From Streptomyces niveus (GTDB lineage Bacteria; Actinomycetota; Actinomycetes; Streptomycetales; Streptomycetaceae), in contig NZ_CP018047.1 in the NCBI RefSeq assembly GCF_002009175.1, positions 7,741,001 through 7,805,000 on the forward strand: 64,000 nucleotides of DNA, given 5' to 3'. The position numbers were made by a program, and so were the translations under genes. The notes beneath the pieces were generated by a model. The model had not been told where the DNA came from. It saw nothing but the letters and a program-made list of their open reading frames with translations, and made no database searches. Positions 41,854 through 48,998 of the stretch are shown one piece after another (the first letter of the stretch is position 1; each line of letters begins with the position of its first letter).

Positions 41854-42299
41854 GCACCTCCCCCCAGCCGCACCCCGTCGAAGTACTGCTGGTCGAGGAC
41901 GACGCGGGTGACGAGCTCATGACGCGTGAGGCCTTCGAGGACAACAGGATCGGCAACACCCTGCATGTCGTACGGGACGGTCTGGAGGCCCTGGACTTCC
42001 TCTACCAGCGCGGGGAGCACGCCGAGGCGCCGCGCCCCGATCTCATCCTGCTGGATCTGAATCTGCCCAAGTACGACGGCCGGCAGGTGCTGGAGAAGAT
42101 CAAGTCGGACTCGGACCTCAGCCATATCCCGGTGGTCGTCCTGACCACGTCTGCGGCCGAGGAGGACATCCTGCGCAGCTACAAGCTGCACGCCAACGCG
42201 TATGTCACCAAGCCCGTCGATCTCGACCAGTTCATCAAGGCGATCCGGGACATCGACGATTTCTTCGTGACCGTGGTCAAGCTGCCGCGAGCGTTCTGA
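41850..42299 (+). CDS. Stand-alone response regulator (Rcp1-like)
   Basis: This 149-residue protein is a single receiver domain: EVLLVEDDAGDELM with the acidic pocket, phospho-acceptor D69 in LILLDLNLPKYDG, TSA in VVLTTSAAEED and the conserved Lys in YVTKPVDLDQF. There is no output domain. Its ATG overlaps the kinase stop by 4 nt (ATGA), so it is the cognate partner of the CHASE3 kinase and may relay or drain phosphate from the receiver-PP2C protein two genes upstream. The Rcp1-like group pairs with phytochrome-type kinases in other bacteria. Confidence 0.9.
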   Translation: MSTSPQPHPVEVLLVEDDAGDELMTREAFEDNRIGNTLHVVRDGLEALDFLYQRGEHAEAPRPDLILLDLNLPKYDGRQVLEKIKSDSDLSHIPVVVLTTSAAEEDILRSYKLHANAYVTKPVDLDQFIKAIRDIDDFFVTVVKLPRAF

Positions 42300-42401
42300 G
42301 CCCGGCCCGTCGCGGGGTAGGCTTCACCACGTAAACGAATGTTTCCCTATGGCAACATTCCCGGTCGCACGCGGAGCACGCGGAAATGGGGCGCGATGAC
42401 G

Positions 42402-42917
42402 TCAGGCGCTGTCCGCCGCGGTGCCCCGGTCGTCCGCGGAACGCGTCCCCGCCGCCGCGTCGAGCCGGGCGGACGCCGCCTCGTGGAACGCGGTCAGCCC
42501 CTCCGTGAGCGCGGCCACGGCCGCCGGGCTCATCCCGTCCAGCACGGCACTGACCTCGCGGGCACGGATGGCCCGGTGCTCGTCCAGCACCTTGCGTCCG
42601 CGCGGGCTCAGCCGCAGCTCCACCTCACGGCGGCTGGTCGTGCTGGTGCGCCGCTCCACCAGACCCAGGGCCTCCATCCGGTCGCACAGCCGGCTGACCG
42701 ACGGGGGGCGGGAGCCGAGTGCCTTGCCGAGCGAGCGCAGGTTCGTCCCGTCGTACTTCTCCAGCACGAGCAGGGCCCTGAGCTGCGAGGGCGACACCGT
42801 TCCCGACGGCGCGGCCTCCTGCCCGCGTCCCCACAGCACCTCAAGAAGCTCCGAGGCGGTACGAGCCGCCTCGGCCATCTTCTCGCGCGGACGCGGCTGA
42901 CCGGTGAGGGGGGACAT
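42402..42917 (-). CDS. MarR-family transcriptional regulator
   Basis: This 171-residue winged-helix regulator has SPSQLRALLVLEKYDGTNLRSLGKALGSRPPSVSRLCDRMEALGLVER as the recognition region (quoted in parts: LRALLVLEKYDGTNL, then LGKALGSRPPSVSRL). A wing follows with STTSRREVELRLSPRG. The C-terminal helices end in an Arg/Asp/Ala-rich tail. MarR dimers usually repress neighbours until a phenolic or oxidising ligand binds. Divergent, 102 bp away, is a GAF-PP2C phosphatase, which is a plausible target. Several Streptomyces copies of this arrangement link MarR proteins to PP2C stress phosphatases. Confidence 0.87.
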   Translation of the reverse strand: MSPLTGQPRPREKMAEAARTASELLEVLWGRGQEAAPSGTVSPSQLRALLVLEKYDGTNLRSLGKALGSRPPSVSRLCDRMEALGLVERRTSTTSRREVELRLSPRGRKVLDEHRAIRAREVSAVLDGMSPAAVAALTEGLTAFHEAASARLDAAAGTRSADDRGTAADSA

Positions 42918-43019
42918 CCCTCCACTGTGTCACCCGGCGGCGTCCCCTGTCAGCTCTGCCCTCCGGACGACTCCGCTCGTGCGGCCACCCCCGCTCCTAC
43001 CAGGAATGTCTGAGAGACC

Positions 43020-44255
43020 GTGACACAACGCGACGATGTACTCGGAAGATCGGTGCGCTCGGCCGCGCCGTACGCGCTCGTGGACAGGGTCCGCGACGCG
43101 CTCGCCGCCTCGCACGGTGCCAGGCGCGTGCAGCTTTTCCTGGCCGACTACGGGTTCACCGTCCTCACCCCGTACGACCCGCTGCCGGGCAAGGAGCAGC
43201 CGCTCTCCCTCTACAACAGCCCCGAGGGGCGGGCCTTCGGCAGCCAGGAACCGCGCGAGCAGCAGGTGCGGCACGGCGACGCCGTGGACCACCATCTGCC
43301 GGTGACCGTCCGTGGTGAACGCATCGGCATCCTCTCGGTCCGGCTGCCCGGCGACCGGTCCACCCCCGAGGCCGTCGACGATCTGACGCACGTCGCCGAT
43401 CTGCTCGGGCACGAGATCCTGGTCGCCGAGCGGGACACCGACGCCTACCAGCGGGCCCGGCGGATCAGCCGGCTCACCCTCGCGGCCGAGATGCAGTGGC
43501 AGCTGCTCCCCGGGCGCGCCTGCGGCGCCGAGGAGTTCGCCATCGGCGCCCAGCTGGAGCCGGCCTACGCGATCCACGGGGACAACTTCGACTGGGCGGC
43601 CGACGCGGAGCAGCTGACCCTCGCCGTCACCAACGGCATGGGCGAAGGCATCCAGGCGTCCCTGCTGAGCAATCTCGCCGTCAACGCCCTGCGCAACGCG
43701 CGCCGCTCGGGTCTCGACATCGCCGGTCAGGCCGCCCTCGCCGACCAGGCGATCTACGAGCAGCACCGGGGCGCGTCGCACGTGTCGACGCTGCTGATGC
43801 GCTTCGAACTGGCGACCGGCCGCGTGGAGGTCGTGGACGCGGGCTCGCCGCAGCTGTGGCGCCGCCGCGGCCGGACCGTCGAGCGGGTCCCCCTCGAAGC
43901 GCAGCTTCCGCTGGGCATGTTCGAGGAGTCCCACTACGAGGCCCAGGAATTCCACGTACTGCCGGGCGACCGGCTGTTCATGGTGAGCGACGGCGTGTAC
44001 GAAGCGGTCTCGCCGGAGGGTGAGGCGTACGGGGAACGGGCGCTGGCCCGCGCGATCAACTCGACCGGTCTGCTGCCGGCGGCGACGGTGCCGCGCGCCG
44101 TGCTGCGCGCGCTGGCGGAGTTCCGCAAGGCGGACACGACGGACGACGCGCTCGCGGTCTGCCTCGACTGGTACGGCAGGCCGGACGCCGACTCGCCCAC
44201 GGCGCCGCCGCTCCTCCCCTCGGACCCCGGTCCGACGCCGCCCGCGCGGGACTGA
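43020..44255 (+). CDS. GAF-PP2C (SpoIIE-type) phosphatase with variant metal motif
   Basis: This 411-residue protein has an N-terminal GAF-like sensor (about 15-150, with FLADYGFTVLTPYD) and a linker helix ending AEMQWQLLPGR. The SpoIIE/RsbU phosphatase domain then shows HGDNFDW, VSDGVYEAV and TTDDALAV. The usual GDxSGHG motif is replaced by TNGMGEG, changing the metal-binding Asp to Asn; this variant recurs in Streptomyces, so it may be a specialised subgroup rather than a dead enzyme. The GTG at 43020 directly starts the sensor. It is monocistronic, convergent with the sigma gene downstream, and likely acts in partner switching. Confidence 0.83.
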   Translation: MTQRDDVLGRSVRSAAPYALVDRVRDALAASHGARRVQLFLADYGFTVLTPYDPLPGKEQPLSLYNSPEGRAFGSQEPREQQVRHGDAVDHHLPVTVRGERIGILSVRLPGDRSTPEAVDDLTHVADLLGHEILVAERDTDAYQRARRISRLTLAAEMQWQLLPGRACGAEEFAIGAQLEPAYAIHGDNFDWAADAEQLTLAVTNGMGEGIQASLLSNLAVNALRNARRSGLDIAGQAALADQAIYEQHRGASHVSTLLMRFELATGRVEVVDAGSPQLWRRRGRTVERVPLEAQLPLGMFEESHYEAQEFHVLPGDRLFMVSDGVYEAVSPEGEAYGERALARAINSTGLLPAATVPRAVLRALAEFRKADTTDDALAVCLDWYGRPDADSPTAPPLLPSDPGPTPPARD

Positions 44256-44360
44256 AAGCGTCCCCGCGGGACTGAGAGAGGGGTGCGGACGCCCGTTCCG
44301 GCGCCCGCACCCCCGCTGATCCCGAACCCGATCAGGAACCCGATCGGGAAAGGCCGTCCC

Positions 44361-45263
44361 TCACTCCTCGGCGAGCATGCCCGTGCGCAAGGTGGTCAGG
44401 ATGCGCGAGAGCAGCCGGGACACATGCATCTGCGACACACCCAGCTCGGCGCCGATCTCCGACTGCGTCATCTCGCGCCCGAAACGCATCTCGACGATCC
44501 CGCGGTCGCGTTCGTCGAGCTGACCCAGCAGCGGTGCCAGCGCGTGGAAGTCCTCGATCAGTTCCATGGCCGGATCGCACGCGCCGAGCGTGTCGGCGAA
44601 GACACGTCCACCGGCGGCGGCCGGTGTGTCGTCCCCGCTGTCGGTCTGCAGATCGAGCGAACCGGCGGTGTAGCCGTTGGCGGCCACCCGCCCGTCGATG
44701 ATCTCCGCCTCGGTCAGCCCCAGATGCCCGGCCAGCTCGGCCACGGTGGGCCCGCGCCCCAGCCGGTCGTTCAGCTCGTCCTGCGCCCTGGTCAGCTCCG
44801 TACGCAACTCCTGGAGTCTGCGCGGCACATGGACGGCCCACGTGGTGTCCCGGAAGAACCGCTTGATCTCCCCGTGGATGTACGGCACCGCGAAGGAGCT
44901 GAACTCCACCTCGCGGGAGAGGTCGAAGCGGTCGATGGCCTTGATCAGACCGATCGTGCCGACCTGGAGGATGTCCTCCATGTCACCGCTGCCCAGATTG
45001 CGGAAGCGCCGCGCCGCGTATCTGACCAGCGACTGGTTCATCTCGATCAGTGTGTTGCGGGCGTACTGGTGCTCGGGTGTGCCTTCTTCGAGGACCTGGA
45101 GCCGGTCGAAGAAGAGCTTGGACAGCGCCCGTGCGTCCTTGGGGGAGACCTTCCCCGTGTCCTCGATCCACGGAAGTCCGTCCGGCGGTGTGTCCGTGTC
45201 CGTACTGGTGATGGCCGCTCCGGGGCCCATGAGGGCCGGAGCGGCGGGGGAGTGCGTACTCAT
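44361..45263 (-). CDS. SigB/SigF-family sigma factor
   Basis: This 300-residue group 3 sigma factor has an N-terminal extension of about 40 residues. Region 2 follows (MNQSLVRYAARRFRN; DILQVGTIGLIKAIDRFDL; EFSSFAVPYIHGEIKRFFRD), then region 3 (GPTVAELAGHLGL) and region 4 (EMTQSEIGAELGVSQMHVSRLLSRI). It belongs to the stress/sporulation sigma group (SigB, F, G, L types), normally held by an RsbW-type anti-sigma factor. No anti-sigma or antagonist gene is adjacent, but two SpoIIE-type phosphatases lie within 6.5 kb. The ATG at 45263 is used; a GTG two codons earlier is possible. Confidence 0.88.
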   Translation of the reverse strand: MSTHSPAAPALMGPGAAITSTDTDTPPDGLPWIEDTGKVSPKDARALSKLFFDRLQVLEEGTPEHQYARNTLIEMNQSLVRYAARRFRNLGSGDMEDILQVGTIGLIKAIDRFDLSREVEFSSFAVPYIHGEIKRFFRDTTWAVHVPRRLQELRTELTRAQDELNDRLGRGPTVAELAGHLGLTEAEIIDGRVAANGYTAGSLDLQTDSGDDTPAAAGGRVFADTLGACDPAMELIEDFHALAPLLGQLDERDRGIVEMRFGREMTQSEIGAELGVSQMHVSRLLSRILTTLRTGMLAEE

Positions 45264-45442
45264 CGTCACGTCATCGCCTTCGCTGGTGTGGGCGCTCTGC
45301 CGCGTTGCCACTGCTTGAGGACCCGTCCGGTCCCACCGTGGCCTAATAGTTGCCGCCTGGCAAGTGTTGCCCGGAATCGGATCTTCTAACGGGATGCGTG
45401 GCCGAAGATCGCCTAGCATGTCGGCGGAAGGCATGGTGAGTC

Positions 45443-46579
45443 GTGGTACTGAGAACTTTCGGCTGGGCGTTCGGTTTCACCGTGCTCGGTCTGGCGGCGG
45501 CGGTGTTCTACGACGGCTGGGCCGCCCTCGGGGTCGTCGCGATCCTGACGGTGCTGGAGGTCTCACTGTCTTTCGACAACGCGGTGATCAACGCCGGGAT
45601 CCTGAAGAAGATGAGCGCCTTCTGGCAGAAGATCTTCCTCACGATCGGTGTCCTCATCGCCGTGTTCGGCATGAGACTCCTCTTTCCCGTCGTCATCGTC
45701 GCGGTCACCGCCAAGCTCAGCCCCGTCAAGGCGGTGGAGCTGGCCGTCAACGACAAGGACCGTTACCAGCAACTGGTCACCGACGCGCACCCGTCGATCG
45801 CCGCCTTCGGTGGCATGTTCCTGCTGATGATCTTCCTCAACTTCATCTTCGAGGACCGCGAGATCAAGTGGCTGGGCTGGATCGAACGCCCGCTGGCCAG
45901 GCTCGGACAGGTCGACATGCTGTCCGTCTGCCTCGCGTCGATCGTGCTGCTGATCGCCTCCATGACGGTGGCGACCCACGCCCACCAGCACGGCGGTGGA
46001 CACGCGGACAAGGCCCAGACGGTGCTCACCTCCGGACTCGCCGGACTCGTCACCTATCTGATCGTCGGCGGGCTCTCCGGCTACTTCGAGAACCGGCTCG
46101 CCGACGAGGAGGAGGCGCAGGACGGGAAGCGGGCCGAGGCGCGGACGGCGGCCGGGCGCGGCGGCAAGGGCGGTCCCTCGCTCGTCGCCGTCACCGGCAA
46201 GGCCGCGTTCTTCATGTTCCTCTACCTCGAAGTCATCGACGCCTCCTTCTCCTTCGACGGGGTCATCGGCGCGTTCGCCATCACCAACGACATCGTGCTG
46301 ATGGCGCTCGGCCTCGGTATCGGCGCGCTGTACGTCAGGTCGCTGACCGTCTACCTCGTCCGCCAGGGCACCCTCGACGACTACGTCTATCTGGAGCACG
46401 GCGCGCACTACGCGATCGGCGCGCTCGCCGTGATCCTGCTCGTCACCATCCAGTACCAGATCAGCGAGATCATCACCGGCCTCGTCGGAGTCGTCCTGAT
46501 CGGCTGGTCCTTCTGGTCCTCCGTTCGCCGCAACCAGCGGATCGCGGCCGGGCGGGCGCGCCCTTCGGACGCCGCGTGA
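45443..46579 (+). CDS. DUF475/TerC-superfamily integral membrane protein
   Basis: This 378-residue polytopic protein has about eight hydrophobic spans. The TerC/YjbE-type motifs appear twice: LEVSLSFDNAVINAGI near residue 35 and LEVIDASFSFDGVIGAFA in the second half. These Asp/Ser-rich helices are proposed metal or substrate sites. A cytoplasmic loop rich in Glu/Lys/Arg (about 215-245) separates the halves. DUF475 proteins are linked with tellurite and metal stress (ter) systems and probable Mn/Ca export; no other ter gene is nearby. The GTG at 45443 follows a GGAAGG. It overlaps or abuts the next gene. Confidence 0.83.
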   Translation: MVLRTFGWAFGFTVLGLAAAVFYDGWAALGVVAILTVLEVSLSFDNAVINAGILKKMSAFWQKIFLTIGVLIAVFGMRLLFPVVIVAVTAKLSPVKAVELAVNDKDRYQQLVTDAHPSIAAFGGMFLLMIFLNFIFEDREIKWLGWIERPLARLGQVDMLSVCLASIVLLIASMTVATHAHQHGGGHADKAQTVLTSGLAGLVTYLIVGGLSGYFENRLADEEEAQDGKRAEARTAAGRGGKGGPSLVAVTGKAAFFMFLYLEVIDASFSFDGVIGAFAITNDIVLMALGLGIGALYVRSLTVYLVRQGTLDDYVYLEHGAHYAIGALAVILLVTIQYQISEIITGLVGVVLIGWSFWSSVRRNQRIAAGRARPSDAA

Positions 46580-46602
46580 GCCGTACGTCGCGGGAGTCGT
46601 AC

Positions 46603-47172
46603 GTGACCACGGAGACGGCCCGCCGCACGACCGACGTGCTCCAGCCCCGCAACACCCTGCTCGCCGGGATGACCGGCATAGGCGCCGCGGCGGCGGGCGA
46701 CTGGACAGGCGTCCCCTGGGGGCTGCTGGGCGCGCTGTGCGCCGGGGTGGTGCCGGCCGCGTACATCGAGTGGGAGCGCGGGCGCGGCAGATGGGGTGAC
46801 CGGCATGTCGTCGACCGGACGCAGCGGGCGCCGATCTTCCTGGTGATCCTCGGCTCGATCGGCACGGGCGCGCTGGCGATGACCGCGGGAGGGGCGCCCG
46901 CCGGCATCCTGATCGCGATGACCGCGCTGTGGGTGATGACGGTCCTCCTGCTCGCGGTGAACACCGTATGGAAGATCAGCGTCGACTCCGCGGTGGCGTC
47001 CGCGGTCACCGCGATGCTCGCCGCCGTCCACGATCCGCGGTGGCTCGCGGCGTACGGTCTCGTCGTCGCCGTGTGCTGGTCGCGGGTACGGCTCGGCTAC
47101 CACTCGATCGCCCAGACGGCGGCGGGCGCCTCGCTCGGCGCGGCCACGGCCGCCGCGTTCCTGCCGCTGTAG
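46603..47172 (+). CDS. PAP2-like membrane protein with incomplete active site
   Basis: This protein is about 189 residues with five hydrophobic spans. The end resembles the PAP2 phosphatase third motif: SRVRLGYHSIAQTAAG gives SR-x5-H, but the following Asp is Gln. The first motif (K-x6-RP) and the PSGH motif are not recognisable; ISVDSAVAS stands where PSGH is expected. Catalysis is therefore doubtful. A GTG at 46603 with GGGAG 6 nt upstream is preferred to a GTG at 46576 that would overlap the DUF475 stop. It is cotranscribed with the DUF475 gene. Confidence 0.6.
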   Translation: MTTETARRTTDVLQPRNTLLAGMTGIGAAAAGDWTGVPWGLLGALCAGVVPAAYIEWERGRGRWGDRHVVDRTQRAPIFLVILGSIGTGALAMTAGGAPAGILIAMTALWVMTVLLLAVNTVWKISVDSAVASAVTAMLAAVHDPRWLAAYGLVVAVCWSRVRLGYHSIAQTAAGASLGAATAAAFLPL

Positions 47173-47252
47173 GGGCCCCTGATCGCCGGACGGGCGGAAG
47201 CGCTCGTACCGGGGCAAGGTGGACGCGACGCACACGGCCCACGGAGGACCGA

Positions 47253-48806
47253 ATGAGATACGGCGACGCCGCGAACGGTACGGACGCGGCACCCGCGCTC
47301 CACTGTCTGGTCACCGGCGCCACCGGCTACATCGGCGGCCGGCTCGTGCCGGAGCTGCTGGACGCCGGGCACCGGGTGCGCTGCCTCGCCCGTACGCCCG
47401 CGAAACTGCGCGACCACACCTGGGCCGACCGGGCCGAGACCGTACGCGGCGACGTCACCGACGCCGAGTCCGTCCGCGACGCCATGCGGGACATCGACGT
47501 CGCCTACTACCTCGTCCACGCCCTCGGCACCGGATCCGGCTTCGAGCGGACCGACCGCGAGGCCGCCCGGATCTTCGCCGAACAGGCCCACGCCGCGGGT
47601 GTCCGGCGCATCGTCTATCTCGGCGGCCTCACCCCGGCCGGCGTACCGGAGCGGGAACTCTCCCCCCATCTGCGCTCCCGCGCCGAGGTCGGACACATCC
47701 TGCTCGACTCGCGGGTCCCCACCACCGTGCTGCGCGCCGCCGTCATCATCGGGTCCGGCTCGGCGTCCTTCGAGATGCTGCGCTACCTCACCGAACGCCT
47801 CCCGGTGATGGTCACACCGAGCTGGGTGCGCAGCCGTATCCAGCCGATCGCCGTCCGGGACGTCCTGCGCTACCTCGTCGGCGGCGCGCGGATGCCCGCC
47901 GACGTGAACCGCTCCTTCGACATCGGCGGCCCCGACGTCCTCACCTACCTCGACATGATGCACACCTACGCCGCCGTCGCCGGGCTGCGGCGCCGGCTGA
48001 TCGCGCCCGTGCCCGTCCTCACACCGACCCTCTCCAGCCACTGGATCGGCCTGGTCACCCCCGTACCCCGCTCGATCGCCCGGCCGCTCGCCGAGTCGCT
48101 GCGCCATGAAGTGGTCTGCCACGAGCACGACATCGCGCGTCATGTGCCCGACCTCCCCGGCCGGCCCATCGGCTTCGAGGAGGCGCTGCGCCTGGCACTC
48201 AAACGGATCCAGGACGCCCAGGTGACCACCCGCTGGTCCTCCGCCGCCGTCCCCGGGGCACCGAGCGATCCGCTGCCGACGGACCCCGACTGGGCGGGCG
48301 GCAGCCTCTACACCGACAACCGCGAACTCACCGTCGACGCGGGCCCCGAGGCGCTGTGGCGGGTCATCGAGGGCATCGGCGGCGACAACGGCTGGTACTC
48401 CTTCCCGCTCGCCTGGGCCGTACGGGGCTGGCTGGACCGGCTCGTCGGCGGCGTCGGGCTGCGCCGGGGACGCCGGGACGCCGCACATCTGCGGGTCGGT
48501 GACTCGCTGGACTTCTGGCGAGTCGAGGAGATCGAACCGGGCCGGCTGCTGCGGCTGCGCGCGGAGATGCGGCTGCCCGGGCTCGCCTGGCTGGAGATGC
48601 GCGTCGAGCGCGGCGAGCACGGCCGTACCCGCTACCGGCAGCGCGCCGTGTTCCATCCGCGCGGGCTGCTGGGACACGCGTACTGGTGGAGTATCGCGCC
48701 GTTCCACACCGTCGTGTTCGGCGGGATGGCGCGCAATATCGCCCAGGCCGCCCAGGCTGCCAGTCCGGAGACGGAGGGCGGACCGGCGGCCGAGACGGCC
48801 CGGTAG
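47253..48806 (+). CDS. SDR-family NAD(P)-binding protein with C-terminal DUF2867
   Basis: This 517-residue protein has an N-terminal atypical/extended SDR domain: CLVTGATGYIGGRLVPELL as the dinucleotide motif, RTPAKLRDH, a conserved YYLVHALGTGSGFE and VYLGGLTP. Residues from about 360 onward form a DUF2867-type SRPBCC-like domain (LWRVIEGIGGDNGWYSFPLAW; RLRAEMRLPGLAWLEM; YRQRAVFHPRGLLGHAYWW). The fusion is common in actinobacteria and often annotated as NAD-dependent epimerase/YwnB-like; the substrate is unknown. The ATG at 47253 follows GGAGG. It is 80 bp after the PAP2-like gene. Confidence 0.83.
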   Translation: MRYGDAANGTDAAPALHCLVTGATGYIGGRLVPELLDAGHRVRCLARTPAKLRDHTWADRAETVRGDVTDAESVRDAMRDIDVAYYLVHALGTGSGFERTDREAARIFAEQAHAAGVRRIVYLGGLTPAGVPERELSPHLRSRAEVGHILLDSRVPTTVLRAAVIIGSGSASFEMLRYLTERLPVMVTPSWVRSRIQPIAVRDVLRYLVGGARMPADVNRSFDIGGPDVLTYLDMMHTYAAVAGLRRRLIAPVPVLTPTLSSHWIGLVTPVPRSIARPLAESLRHEVVCHEHDIARHVPDLPGRPIGFEEALRLALKRIQDAQVTTRWSSAAVPGAPSDPLPTDPDWAGGSLYTDNRELTVDAGPEALWRVIEGIGGDNGWYSFPLAWAVRGWLDRLVGGVGLRRGRRDAAHLRVGDSLDFWRVEEIEPGRLLRLRAEMRLPGLAWLEMRVERGEHGRTRYRQRAVFHPRGLLGHAYWWSIAPFHTVVFGGMARNIAQAAQAASPETEGGPAAETAR

Positions 48807-48834
48807 AGGCCCCAACTCGCCTGTGCGCAAAGGC

Positions 48835-48863
48835 TTTACGGGTCCGTCGCGCGGCGGTAACTT
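48835..48863 (+). promoter_or_regulatory. Promoter of the alpha-amylase gene
   Basis: A -35 TTTACG (48835-48840) and -10 TAACTT (48858-48863) have a 17-bp spacer. The predicted start at about 48870 is the first base before the MalR-like operator. Confidence 0.6.
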
Positions 48864-48870
48864 CCTTCCC

Positions 48871-48882
48871 GCAAGAGCTTGC
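48871..48882. promoter_or_regulatory. MalR-like operator at the amylase start point
   Basis: GCAAG-AG-CTTGC is an inverted repeat followed by AGCAACATTCC. CTTGCAG-type elements at the start points of Streptomyces amylase and malEFG genes are the known MalR sites. Position at +1 fits repression. No malR gene lies in the window. Confidence 0.75.
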
Positions 48883-48998
48883 AGCAACATTCCGGCACAA
48901 CTTCCATGCCGGACCGTGCTGTTCAGCCGACCCCTGAGGCGCGTCAGGGTCCCGGCCGCCGCGGTCGTGACCGCGGCATCTCTCCGCAGGAGTCCTGG

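Noticed and set aside
44320..44360. CCCGATC repeats near the sigma gene end considered as a terminator.
   Set aside because: The pairing arms are only about 6 bp and ambiguous among repeated CCCGATC units; not convincing.
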